64,000 nucleotides of DNA from CAZGXI01 sp964529715. Lineage in GTDB: Bacteria > Chloroflexota > Anaerolineae > Aggregatilineales > Ch27. Both the position numbers and the translations under genes were made by a program. The stretch covers positions 1 through 64,000 of the forward strand of contig CAZGXI010000022.1 in the NCBI GenBank assembly GCA_964529715.1, written 5' to 3'. Positions 23,945 through 31,885 of the stretch are shown here, piece by piece. Below the pieces are notes generated by a model. That model ran no database searches, was not told where the DNA came from, and saw only the letters and a list, made by a program, of their open reading frames with translations. Position 1 is the first letter of the stretch. Each line of letters starts with the position of its first letter.

Positions 23945-24817
23945 ATGGATACCAAAACGTGTCTGGTTGCGCTCTGCCTGGTGCCGGGCGTCGGCGGCGT
24001 GACGTTGCGGGCGCTGCTGGACCACTTCAAGAGCGTGGAGGCCGTGCTAGAGGCACCGGAAGACGAACTGCAAAGCGTGCCGGGCGTCGGGCCGCGCATT
24101 GCGGCGGGCATTCGCGCTGTAGATGTGGTACATACCGAGGAGGAGATCGAGACCTGGTGCATGGACCAGATCGGCATTCTGGCGTGGGACGAGCCGGCCT
24201 ACCCCGCCCGGCTGCGTGACCTGCACGATGCGCCGCCGATCCTGTTCTGCCAGGGAACGCTGAATGGCAACGATGTGCGAGCCGTGAGCATCGTCGGCAC
24301 GCGCAGCCCTTCACCGGCGTCGCGGGCGCTGGCCACGCGGCTGGCCAGCGAACTGGCCCGACGCGGCTGGACCATCGTCAGTGGGCTGGCCTGGGGCATA
24401 GACTTCGCCGCGCACGAAGGCGCACTGCGCTGCGGGCGGACCATCGCCGTACTGGGATCGGGCCTGCGCGCGGCACTGCCAGGTGCACGGCACACACTGG
24501 CGGCGCGCATCCTCGATCAGGGCCAAGGTGCGCTGCTGTCGGAAACACACCCGGACGCCGATCCCAGCCCGGCGGCGCTGGTGGCGCGCAACCGCCTGAT
24601 CGCCGGCCTGTCCCGCGCCGTGATCGTGGTCGAGGCCGGGATGGAAAGCGGTAGCTTATACGCCGCCAAGCAGGCGCTCAAGCAGGGCCGCGCGTTGTTC
24701 GCCGTCCAAAACGGCAGCGCAGGCAACGCCGCCCTGATCGCCGACAAAAGAGCATGTCCGTTGGAGGCGAACTTCGCCGATTGGGACAGGCTGGACGATT
24801 TACTGACCCGGCTTTAA
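23945..24817 (+). CDS. dprA: DNA-processing protein DprA
   Basis: 290 residues. DprA loads RecA on incoming single-stranded DNA during natural transformation. An N-terminal helix-hairpin-helix region (residues 8-60: LVPGVGGVTLRALLDHF, VPGVGPRIAAGI) precedes the Rossmann-like core: VSIVGTRSPSPASRALA, VSGLAWGIDFAAHEGAL, the glycine-rich VLGSGLRAALP, and LVARNRLIAGLSRAVIVVEA. It lacks the C-terminal winged helix seen in longer DprAs, so it is a short form. Co-transcribed with yqeK. The presence of dprA does not by itself show competence. Confidence 0.92.
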   Translation: MDTKTCLVALCLVPGVGGVTLRALLDHFKSVEAVLEAPEDELQSVPGVGPRIAAGIRAVDVVHTEEEIETWCMDQIGILAWDEPAYPARLRDLHDAPPILFCQGTLNGNDVRAVSIVGTRSPSPASRALATRLASELARRGWTIVSGLAWGIDFAAHEGALRCGRTIAVLGSGLRAALPGARHTLAARILDQGQGALLSETHPDADPSPAALVARNRLIAGLSRAVIVVEAGMESGSLYAAKQALKQGRALFAVQNGSAGNAALIADKRACPLEANFADWDRLDDLLTRL

Positions 24818-24830
24818 GCACGCGCGGCTG

Positions 24831-25331
24831 TCAGGGAGCCGTATCGATCTCGTCCCAATACCCCTCGGTGTGAAGCAACAGCTTTCCCTCGTCGCAGCGT
24901 GGACAGTCTACCCAAGCGTCGGCATCGTCGAAACGCTCCCCCTCGTCGCCCCCGACGCTGGGCAGTAGCAACAGGTCCGCGCTGCCACAAAAAGTGCAAC
25001 GTTCGACCTCGATTTCCTCGCGTTCGTCATCGTCGGCAGGTTCCAGAGCAGCGTGATGGAGCGGCAGCAGCTTACGCGCGTCCACGTCGCCCTCGGCGGC
25101 GCGAGCTTCCAGGGTCGCCAGATCGTCGGCAGCGGACTGTAAGACGGTCGGCAGATCGTAATCGGGCGTCGCTACCAGCACCGATACCAGATGGCGGCAG
25201 GTCTGGCAGATTGCCAGCAGGTAACGGTAATGAATAAACAGGCGGCTGCGCGTGCTGCCGCCGAAGTGGAGCGGACCTTCCACATGGTAGTTACAGACAG
25301 GACAGGGGTCAACAGCCAGCAAGCGGCCCAC
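24831..25331 (-). CDS. uncharacterised double zinc-ribbon protein
   Basis: 166 residues, no named family. Two zinc-ribbon-like units are visible: CPVCNYH near residue 10 pairing with CQTCRHL near 41, and CTFCGSADLLLLPS near 113 pairing with CPRCDEGKLLL. The centre is acidic and helical. GTG 25331 is chosen because AAAGGAG lies 7 bases before it; an upstream ATG at 25388 lacks a site. It lies 59 bases downstream of the glutaredoxin-like gene and may share its transcript. A role in nucleic-acid or metal handling is only a guess. Confidence 0.7.
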   Translation of the reverse strand: MGRLLAVDPCPVCNYHVEGPLHFGGSTRSRLFIHYRYLLAICQTCRHLVSVLVATPDYDLPTVLQSAADDLATLEARAAEGDVDARKLLPLHHAALEPADDDEREEIEVERCTFCGSADLLLLPSVGGDEGERFDDADAWVDCPRCDEGKLLLHTEGYWDEIDTAP

Positions 25332-25390
25332 CGACGCGCTCCTTTCCGGATCAACGCCCGGTGAAGCGGCGCGCCACTCGCCGGGCAAAA

Positions 25391-25705
25391 TCAGGGATTA
25401 GACACAGACGGCAACGTGACGCCGGACAGCGGCACTGATGGAGCGCCAAGCAGACCAGTATCCAGGCGGATACCGTACAGGCTGGCAACCTGAGCGCGCG
25501 TTGGACCGACCAGGATGATCCCGTTGGACAGGCGAACAACCGGCAGCGCCGGAACCCGCCCTCCTTGCGCCTGTACCCAGGCATTAGCTTCAGCGTCGGC
25601 ATCCAGATCGACAAAGACATGAGGGATGCCAATGCGCTCCAGCAGACGGCGAATATCCCATGATGCAACGCTCCAAAGCGTCCCATAGACCGTCACTTCA
25701 GGCAT
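25391..25705 (-). CDS. glutaredoxin-like protein lacking the CxxC cysteines
   Basis: 104 residues, thioredoxin-like fold of the mycoredoxin/glutaredoxin type. VTVYGTLWSVASWDIRRLLE aligns with the usual VYxTxWCxxCxxxK region, but both Cys are Ser (S12 and S15). The cis-Pro loop VPALPVV and the following RLSNGIILVGPTR (in place of the glycine-rich GG segment) remain. It therefore cannot do dithiol chemistry and may be a binding or structural member. A strong GAGGAG site lies before ATG 25705. Confidence 0.75.
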   Translation of the reverse strand: MPEVTVYGTLWSVASWDIRRLLERIGIPHVFVDLDADAEANAWVQAQGGRVPALPVVRLSNGIILVGPTRAQVASLYGIRLDTGLLGAPSVPLSGVTLPSVSNP

Positions 25706-25761
25706 GGTCGCTCCTCAAATCTCCGATGCTTTTGCAGGTCTTCGTCAATTCTTTGTCAATT

Positions 25762-25786
25762 TTATACCCTTTTTTGACAATTGTCA
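25762..25786 (-). promoter_or_regulatory. palindrome beside a candidate promoter for the glutaredoxin-like gene
   Basis: TGACAATTGTCA at 25775-25786 is a perfect 12-base palindrome. On the minus strand TATAAA follows it by 9 bases (a possible -10), so a protein bound at the palindrome would cover the -35/spacer. A related TTGTCAAT occurs at about 25754. Confidence 0.4.
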
Positions 25787-25838
25787 CTACATTCACGTAA
25801 AATTCACAAAACAGGCTGCGCCCCTACGGGTGAAAACT

Positions 25839-26021
25839 TCAGGCGCGGCGCAACTCCCGGATCAGCTTAAAAAATTCCTCCCACTCCTCCTGGAAAAAGT
25901 GAACCGTTACCGGCCCCAGGTCAATGTGATAAATGATCTCGCCGTCCGGCTCTTCCGACACCCAAATCATGTAATGCTCGGACTCGGCCAGCGTTTCGGT
26001 GGGAATTTCTTCAGGTTCCAT
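25839..26021 (-). CDS. small acidic protein, 60 residues
   Basis: Unrecognised. It has a very strong ribosome-binding site (AAGGAGGAGG) before ATG 26021. The sequence alternates strands and an amphipathic helix: EHYMIWVSEEPDGEIIYHID, VTVHFFQEEWEEFFKLIREL. The pattern resembles small Chloroflexota/actinobacterial orphans with a beta-hairpin plus helix. It lies 39 bases downstream of the GNAT gene on the same strand, so it is probably the last gene of the permease-GNAT transcript. Confidence 0.7.
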   Translation of the reverse strand: MEPEEIPTETLAESEHYMIWVSEEPDGEIIYHIDLGPVTVHFFQEEWEEFFKLIRELRRA

Positions 26022-26060
26022 GTGGTCCTCCTCCTTAACTATTCCCCTCCGGGCATGATC

Positions 26061-27020
26061 TCACTGCTCGCCCACAACCTCAGCATAAGCCGTCAGGGAC
26101 AGGTCGCGGGCATAAAGGTAAATTTCGTTGTCCCAGCGGCGCTCGTACCCGGCAGCTTCCAGGTCGCGCAGCAGGTCCGGGTGCTTCAGCGGCTTAAGCG
26201 ACACCCGATGCCGTCCCAGTGCCGCTGCCAGACCTCGCAACGCCAGCGCCAGCGGCGTGAGGTCACCGGGCACAGCATCGAGATAGCCGATGCGGACGTA
26301 GAGCTGATCCGGCGCATCGTCCTCATCGAATGCATTCAGCACCGCCAGACCACGCAGGTCCACCCCGGCAGCATTCCCGGTCCAGCCATAGACCAGACCA
26401 GCAGTGGCCCGTTCGCCTAACACCGCCGGTGTAAGCGGGAGAAAGCGCCAGTACTCCTCCAGCGTGCGCTGCGCCGCATCGAAGTACGGCGCCGTTTGCA
26501 GAAAAGCCCAGGCGCGCCCGGCGTCGGCGGCGCGCAGCGCGATCAGGCCATCGGTTGGACTTGCCTGGGCAGCCGCGCCATAGGGGATAAACGTAGCGAC
26601 ATGCCGGAAACCGGTCTCGTGGGCCAGTTTGTGAATGGCCACGTTATCGGCAGCCGTGCTGTAGCGCAGCACACCCGGCGCGTGCTGTCGGACGCGGTTC
26701 ACCAGATAGTGATGCAAAATGCGCGCGATGCCCTGCCCACGATAGGCCGGGTCCACGCGCAGCCCTTCCAGCCACCACTGATCCGGCGGAAAGAAGGTCA
26801 GTTTGCCCAGCCCTACCACCTGTTCACGGACCGTGACAACACTAAACAGGCCGGTGGGGTCTTTCACCCATGCCTCGAACACGTCGGGCAGATAATCGTT
26901 GCCTTCCCAGACCTGCGCAGCAATGGCTTCGACCGCCGCACGGTCTTCCAGGCGCGCCGGACGGACGACCACGTCATCTCGGTTGAACTTGACCCGGCCT
27001 GGCGGCGAAAATGCGGTCAT
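26061..27020 (-). CDS. GNAT-family acetyltransferase with extended C-terminal domain
   Basis: 319 residues. The GNAT core is residues 15-165: VVVRPARLEDRAAVEAIAAQ, LRVDPAYRGQGIARILHHYL (acetyl-CoA loop) and IHKLAHETGFRHVATF. Residues 170-319 form a second alpha/beta region that may be a degenerate GNAT copy (QLYVRIGYLDAVPGDLTPL, then LKHPDLLRDLEAAGYERRW). The ATG at 27020 has AAAGGAGG upstream and overlaps the stop of the AI-2E permease gene as ATGA, so translation is coupled. The acceptor is unknown. Confidence 0.85.
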   Translation of the reverse strand: MTAFSPPGRVKFNRDDVVVRPARLEDRAAVEAIAAQVWEGNDYLPDVFEAWVKDPTGLFSVVTVREQVVGLGKLTFFPPDQWWLEGLRVDPAYRGQGIARILHHYLVNRVRQHAPGVLRYSTAADNVAIHKLAHETGFRHVATFIPYGAAAQASPTDGLIALRAADAGRAWAFLQTAPYFDAAQRTLEEYWRFLPLTPAVLGERATAGLVYGWTGNAAGVDLRGLAVLNAFDEDDAPDQLYVRIGYLDAVPGDLTPLALALRGLAAALGRHRVSLKPLKHPDLLRDLEAAGYERRWDNEIYLYARDLSLTAYAEVVGEQ

Positions 27021-28294
27021 GGCGCCTCCTTTCGCGGCCCGGTAGAACTCCGGCGGCCTGTAACCTGCAATACCCATTCCAGCAGGCGCTGGGGCAGCCC
27101 CGGCCCAGCGAGAACGGCCTCCTGGCCCAGACGCGGCGGCGGCTGGTCGAGCAGCTTGGTATAAATATACTCGCCAAAAACGCGCAGCGTTGCGACCGTC
27201 GGCGCCGCCAGGATAACCCCCAGCGCCCCGGCCAGGCTGGCCCCGCCGATGACCGCGACGATCACCACCACCGGATGCAAATCCAGATGATCGCCCATCA
27301 CATGTGGCACCACGAACAGCGCCTCCAGGTTTTGCAATCCGGTCCACGTCAGAATGACGACAAGGCCAAAGACCACGCCGTGCAGGCCAGGGATGGTGGT
27401 GCTGGGAAAAACCAGCGCAAACGCCGTCGCCGGAACCAGTGCCAGAAATGGCCCCAGATTCGGGATGAACTCCAGAATGCCGTTGAGTAACCCCAGCACC
27501 AGCGGGCTAGGCAAGCCGAGCGCCGTCGCCGCGAGAAAACCTGCCACGCCCATAATCAGGCACAGCAACAACTGCCCACGCAGGTAGGCATCCCACACCA
27601 CACCTAACTGTTTCAGCAGGTAGCGCACATCGCCACGATACTCCGATGGTGTGAGAGTCTCAATGGCGCTGGCAAAACGCGGCCCGTCGCGCATCAGGTA
27701 AAACACCATCACCAGCACAAACAGCGCGTTTAAGAAACTGCTCACCGCCCCGCCCAGCGCCCCCAACACCGGCGAAACCAGCGGCGCCAAAAAGGTCTGC
27801 ACCGCCCCGATAATGTCTACCTCGGCAGGACTGGTCGGTGAACTGGCGGCGTTGCCGTTGGCACCCTGGATTAAGTCTAGCAAGCTAATACTCTGCCCGC
27901 CGACAGAGATCGGCGTATCGAGCACACGCATCACTTCTTCTCGGATTTCATCCACTAACGCCGGGATACCTTCGCCAAACTGCTGCAACTGATCGACAAT
28001 CGGTGGAACCAGCAGAGAGATGGCCGTTACGACCACGATAATCGCCAGCACAAATGCCAACACCGTCGCCAGCGAGCGCCGGAAACTGCGGTTGCCGATG
28101 GGGATCACACGCTGAAAGGCATTCACCCAAGGGTTAAGCAGGAAGGCCAATACCAACGAGATGATCAGCGGCGACCAGATGGCACTCAGCCGCCAGGCGA
28201 ACACACCCACCAGCAGCAACACAATCAGCGCGACCGTGCGCTTGGTACGGAGCGACCAGGGCGGAGAGACGATGCCGGGAGGGAGACTTTCCAT
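27017..28294 (-). CDS. AI-2E-family (PerM/YtvI-like) membrane transporter
   Basis: 425 residues, polytopic. Family features: an N-terminal pair of helices, an extracytoplasmic helical region (residues 80-190: SLLVPPIVDQLQQFGEGIPALVDEI), then a C-terminal bundle with LGLLNGILEFIPNLGPFLALVP and HPVVVIVAVIGGASLAGALGV, both diagnostic. Members export small molecules or act as Na+/H+ antiporters. The immediately overlapping GNAT gene suggests export of an acetylated compound, but this is only context. Confidence 0.88.
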   Translation of the reverse strand: MESLPPGIVSPPWSLRTKRTVALIVLLLVGVFAWRLSAIWSPLIISLVLAFLLNPWVNAFQRVIPIGNRSFRRSLATVLAFVLAIIVVVTAISLLVPPIVDQLQQFGEGIPALVDEIREEVMRVLDTPISVGGQSISLLDLIQGANGNAASSPTSPAEVDIIGAVQTFLAPLVSPVLGALGGAVSSFLNALFVLVMVFYLMRDGPRFASAIETLTPSEYRGDVRYLLKQLGVVWDAYLRGQLLLCLIMGVAGFLAATALGLPSPLVLGLLNGILEFIPNLGPFLALVPATAFALVFPSTTIPGLHGVVFGLVVILTWTGLQNLEALFVVPHVMGDHLDLHPVVVIVAVIGGASLAGALGVILAAPTVATLRVFGEYIYTKLLDQPPPRLGQEAVLAGPGLPQRLLEWVLQVTGRRSSTGPRKEAP

Positions 28295-28389
28295 CTGATG
28301 AAACTTTCTACCTGGACGAAGAACGGCTATACCCTTGTGCGCAGGCTATTTTACCCGCTCCCCATTGCGCCGCAACGCACGGGCGCACA

Positions 28390-28429
28390 AAAAAATCCCC
28401 CTGCCCGCAGCGCAGACAGGGGGATTTTA
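28390..28429 (-). terminator. rho-independent terminator after pnp
   Basis: Perfect 12-bp stem AAAATCCCCCTG / CAGGGGGATTTT, with further T residues on the minus strand, beginning 2 bases after the pnp stop codon. The space 28295-28389 holds only the leader of the transporter gene. Confidence 0.92.
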
Positions 28430-28431
28430 TT

Positions 28432-30714
28432 CTAACGGCGGTTGCGGGTGCCGCTGCTCGATCTACCGCCATCGCGGCGTCCACCACCGCCAGACTTGCT
28501 ACCACTATCACGACGACCACCGCCGCCGCCTGATTTGCCGCCGCTATCCCGGCGCCCCCCGCGATCCCGCTCGCGCGCCTCTTCGGCAGTCCAGCCTTCC
28601 AACACGGCCTGTCGGCTGAGCCGCACCTTGCCCGACGAGTCGATGTCTGTCACCATGACCATGATCTCGTCACCCACACGGACTTCATCTTCGATGCGCT
28701 CCACGCGGTAATCGGCGATCTGGCTGATATGGACCATGCCTTCTTTGCCGGGCATAAACTCCACGAACGCGCCGTAAGGCTCCACGCGCGTGACCGTGCC
28801 AGTGTAGACGCGCCCGATCTGCGCCTCTTCCACCAGACCCAGCACCATCTCGGCAGCAATGTCTGAGGAGGGGCCGTCCAGCGTGGCGATGAAGACCGTG
28901 CCATCATCCTCGATGTCAATCTTCGCGCCGGTCTTATCCTGGATACCCCGGATGATCTTGCCACCGGGGCCGATCACTGCGCCGATCTTCTCCGGGTCGA
29001 TATGGATGACGGTCATACGCGGCGCATAGGGACTGAGCTGTTTGCGCGGCTCCGGGATAGCACGGCGCATCACCTCCAGGATTTGCAACCGGGCCTGGCG
29101 CGCCTGTTCCAATGCCTGGCGCATCAGGTCGGCGCTGATGCCCTTGATCTTGATGTCCATCTGCAAAGCCGTGATCCCCTTCTCGGTCCCGGCGACCTTG
29201 AAGTCCATATCGCCCAGGTGATCTTCGATGCCCTGGATGTCGGTCAGGATGGCATAACGATCATCCTGCTTGATCAGACCCATTGCAATCCCGGCCACCG
29301 GGCGGATGATCGGCACGCCGGCGTCCATCAGGGCCAGAGTGCTGCCGCACACACTCGCCATACTGGTGCTACCGTTGGAACTGAGCACCTCGCTCACCAC
29401 GCGGATGGTATAGGGGAACTCATCTTCCGGTGGGATCATGGGCCGCAGAGCGGTTTCTGCCAGCGCGCCATGACCGATCTCGCGGCGCTTGGGACCACGC
29501 AACATCCAGGTCTCGCCGGTGGAAAACGGCGGGAAGTTATAGTGATGCATGTAGCGTTTGGAATCTTCCGGCATCAGGCCATCAAGCATCTGCTCATCGC
29601 GGGGGGTGCCCAGCGTGGCGATGCTCATCACCTGCGTCTGCCCGCGCTTAAACAGCCCCGACCCATGCACGCGCGGGATCAGCCCAACTTCAGCCGCCAG
29701 CGGACGGATGTCGGTATAACCGCGCCCATCTGGACGGATGCCGTCTTCCAGGATGCGACGGCGCACTTCCTGCTTATGCGCCTCATTGACAAACTCACCG
29801 ATTGCGCCGTAGTCGAAGGTAGGCGTGCCGACATCGCCCGGCGCAACTTCTTCGTATTCGGCCAAGACGTTCTCACGCAGGTCGTCGATGGCCTGGCTGC
29901 GCTCGGCCTTGCCGGTGATCTCGGCGGCAATGCGGCGGATGTCGTCCTGCACCTTACCGAACACTTCGGCGCGCAGCGACTCGTCCACCGCCTTGACCTC
30001 GTATTCCGCTTTGGGCTTGCCGATCTGGCGGCGCATCTCGTTTTGCACGGCGATGATGTCTTGCATGGCTGCGTGCCCGGCCTGCAGGGCGCGGACCATC
30101 GTCGCTTCGTCCACCTCGTGCGCCCCACACTCGACCATGATGATCGCGTCGGCGGTCCCGGCCATGCGCAAATCCAGCAGGCTGTTCTCCATTTCAGGAA
30201 TAGTTGGGTTGATGACCAGTTCGCCGTCGATCAGCCCAACGCGGCACGCGCCGACCGGCCCTTCAAAGGGCACGTCGGAGATCATCAGGGCGGCGCTCGC
30301 ACCGATAATGCACAGCATGTCGATGTGGTTTTCCTGGTCGTGACTCAGCGCCGTCAGGATCACCTGCACCTCGTTGCGCAGGTCTTTGGGAAAGAGCGGG
30401 CGCAACGGGCGGTCGGTGACGCGTGCGATCAGGATGGCGCTCTCGCTGGGCCGCCCCTCGCGGCGGAAAAAACTGCCGGGAATGCGCCCGGCGGCATACA
30501 GACGCTCCTCGTAATCCACGCTTAAGGGAAAGAAATCGACTCCCTCGCGTGGGTGGGCGCTCATCGTGGCCGTCGCCAGCAACATGGTGTCACCCATGCG
30601 CACCGTCACGGCCCCGCCCGCCTGCTCTGCCAACCGCCCGGTCTCGATAATTACTTCCTTCGGACCGACGTTGGCAGAGAAACGGTAATTTGTTCCCATT
30701 GGACTGTCAGACAT
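28432..30714 (-). CDS. pnp: polyribonucleotide nucleotidyltransferase (PNPase)
   Basis: 760 residues, 3'-5' phosphorolytic exoribonuclease. Two RNase PH domains (about 10-145 and 325-460) flank the helical linker; the second carries FSTGETWMLRGPKRREIGHG and the active-site DMDFKVAGTEKGITALQMDI segment. KH domain (about 560-620: VIGPGGKIIRGIQDKTGAKI) and S1 domain (630-700: YTGTVTRVEPYGAFVEFMPG) follow. The tail from about 710 is Gly/Arg/Ser-rich with repeated GGGGRRD units, unusual for PNPase. Start ATG 30714 has GGAGG upstream; a frame from 30891 runs through the leader hairpin and is rejected. Confidence 0.96.
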   Translation of the reverse strand: MSDSPMGTNYRFSANVGPKEVIIETGRLAEQAGGAVTVRMGDTMLLATATMSAHPREGVDFFPLSVDYEERLYAAGRIPGSFFRREGRPSESAILIARVTDRPLRPLFPKDLRNEVQVILTALSHDQENHIDMLCIIGASAALMISDVPFEGPVGACRVGLIDGELVINPTIPEMENSLLDLRMAGTADAIIMVECGAHEVDEATMVRALQAGHAAMQDIIAVQNEMRRQIGKPKAEYEVKAVDESLRAEVFGKVQDDIRRIAAEITGKAERSQAIDDLRENVLAEYEEVAPGDVGTPTFDYGAIGEFVNEAHKQEVRRRILEDGIRPDGRGYTDIRPLAAEVGLIPRVHGSGLFKRGQTQVMSIATLGTPRDEQMLDGLMPEDSKRYMHHYNFPPFSTGETWMLRGPKRREIGHGALAETALRPMIPPEDEFPYTIRVVSEVLSSNGSTSMASVCGSTLALMDAGVPIIRPVAGIAMGLIKQDDRYAILTDIQGIEDHLGDMDFKVAGTEKGITALQMDIKIKGISADLMRQALEQARQARLQILEVMRRAIPEPRKQLSPYAPRMTVIHIDPEKIGAVIGPGGKIIRGIQDKTGAKIDIEDDGTVFIATLDGPSSDIAAEMVLGLVEEAQIGRVYTGTVTRVEPYGAFVEFMPGKEGMVHISQIADYRVERIEDEVRVGDEIMVMVTDIDSSGKVRLSRQAVLEGWTAEEARERDRGGRRDSGGKSGGGGGRRDSGSKSGGGGRRDGGRSSSGTRNRR

Positions 30715-30735
30715 GTAAACCTCCAGATAGACAAC

Positions 30736-30813
30736 GCCCGGAGGCCAGGAACTGGGGTGTGCGATCAAACGCCGCCGGCTTGGCCGCACAGCCCAATGCC
30801 TGTCACTCCGGGC
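30736..30813 (-). promoter_or_regulatory. large stem-loop in the pnp leader
   Basis: GCCCGGAG (30736-30743) pairs with CTCCGGGC (30806-30813). Inside, TGGG + TGTGCG (30753-30763) pairs with CGCACA + CCCA (30785-30795) around a single mismatch. The long helix ends about 20 bases before the pnp start. In E. coli a leader stem-loop cut by RNase III mediates pnp autoregulation; the same logic here is inferred. Confidence 0.55.
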
Positions 30814-30892
30814 AGAAACAAGTAACTTGGGTGGCTCCAACAAACATTCCACCCAGGGCAACACAACGGATGTGTCACAACCTTTGAACACT

Positions 30893-30926
30893 CAAACGGG
30901 CGCGGCAGATAGCCCACGCCCGTTGC
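30893..30926 (-). terminator. hairpin after rpsO (weak terminator or processing site)
   Basis: AACGGGCG (30895-30902) pairs with CGCCCGTT (30917-30924), 14 bases from the rpsO stop. Only three T follow, so partial read-through into pnp is likely. Confidence 0.55.
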
Positions 30927-30939
30927 TTGCACGCGACTG

Positions 30940-31206
30940 TTAGCGCCGCAACCCCAAACGCTGAAGCAGCGCCTGGTATCCATCGGGGTCGGTGCGGCTG
31001 AGATACTTGAGGTGGCGACGCCGAAGTCCCACCAGTTTGAGCAAGCCGCGCCGCGAATGCTCGTCGTGCTTATGCACCTTCAGATGTTCGGTCAGCTGGC
31101 GGATGCGCTCGGTCAGGATGGCGATCTGCACCTCTGGCGAACCCGTATCGCCTTCATGCCGGGCAAACTCGCGGATGATCGTCTCTTTTTCTGCTTGCGT
31201 GATCAT
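30940..31206 (-). CDS. rpsO: 30S ribosomal protein S15
   Basis: 88 residues, full-length uS15: GSPEVQIAILTERIRQLTEH, HKHDEHSRRGLLKLVGLRRR and LKYLSRTDPDGYQALLQRLG. It binds the 16S rRNA central domain. The rpsO-pnp order is conserved in many bacteria. The ribosome-binding site is weak (TTAAGAT), and the 90-base leader contains a CCTGC/GCAGG hairpin, so translation may be regulated by S15 binding to its own leader as in other species; this is inference. Confidence 0.96.
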   Translation of the reverse strand: MITQAEKETIIREFARHEGDTGSPEVQIAILTERIRQLTEHLKVHKHDEHSRRGLLKLVGLRRRHLKYLSRTDPDGYQALLQRLGLRR

Positions 31207-31295
31207 ATCTTAACGTCCGTATCCATTCCCGACACCAGACCTGCCGGACGCAGGCAAGCCGGTCTATCAAACGATCGAAAGCATGCAACGGAGAG

Positions 31296-31325
31296 ATTAT
31301 ATCAGATCACAGGGGAGACTTACAA
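31296..31325 (-). promoter_or_regulatory. rpsO-pnp promoter
   Basis: On the minus strand TTGTAA (31325-31320), 18 bases, TATAAT (31301-31296). The transcript would start near 31288 with a leader of about 80 bases. Confidence 0.7.
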
Positions 31326-31411
31326 GGGCCGTTAGCCGCCCGCCGATATTTTCACACAGACCGCCCTAGACATCTTGTGCTATATTGATTGTAAAGCAGG
31401 GAGAGATTGAC

Positions 31412-31885
31412 ATGCTCGCCGACAATGCCGAACTTAAAATCCGTCTGCTTGGCCTGCTAGACGACACCCGCCGGGGAATGTTGGCCGCACTGGAAAGCGC
31501 CTCCTATGACCAGGTGATCTACCCGGAAAGCGGCTGGCGCGTCAAAGATATTTTGGGGCACATTACCTTTTGGGAAGAGGAAGCCGCCCGTTCATTGCGC
31601 GCCTATGGACAGGGCGAGTCCTATACCCTGCCGGATTATGTCGATCTGGAAACGGCCAACAGCCGGGACATCGAAAAACGCAAGGATTACAGCGCCGGGC
31701 AAATCCGCGCAGACTGGCTTGTCGCTCGTGAAAGCCTGAAGGCCGCCCTGGCGACCCTGTCGCCAGACAAACTGGCCGGGCAAATGGTGTGCCCCTGGAA
31801 GGCGCTCAGCACCGTCGAACGGCTGATCGGCGACATGGCCAATCACGAGCGTGAACATACCGAGGACATCCGCCGGGCCGTCTAG
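31412..31885 (+). CDS. DinB-family protein
   Basis: 157 residues, four-helix DinB/YfiT-like fold, often metal- and thiol-dependent enzymes. Seen: LLDDTRRGMLAALESASYDQ, SGWRVKDILGHITFWEEEAA with the metal His, and VERLIGDMANHEREHTEDIR with a HExxH-like NHEREH, consistent with a three-His metal site. ATG 31412 has GGGAGAG upstream. The substrate is unknown. Its stop overlaps that of the convergent APH-like gene through the shared CTAG at 31882-31885. Confidence 0.85.
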   Translation: MLADNAELKIRLLGLLDDTRRGMLAALESASYDQVIYPESGWRVKDILGHITFWEEEAARSLRAYGQGESYTLPDYVDLETANSRDIEKRKDYSAGQIRADWLVARESLKAALATLSPDKLAGQMVCPWKALSTVERLIGDMANHEREHTEDIRRAV

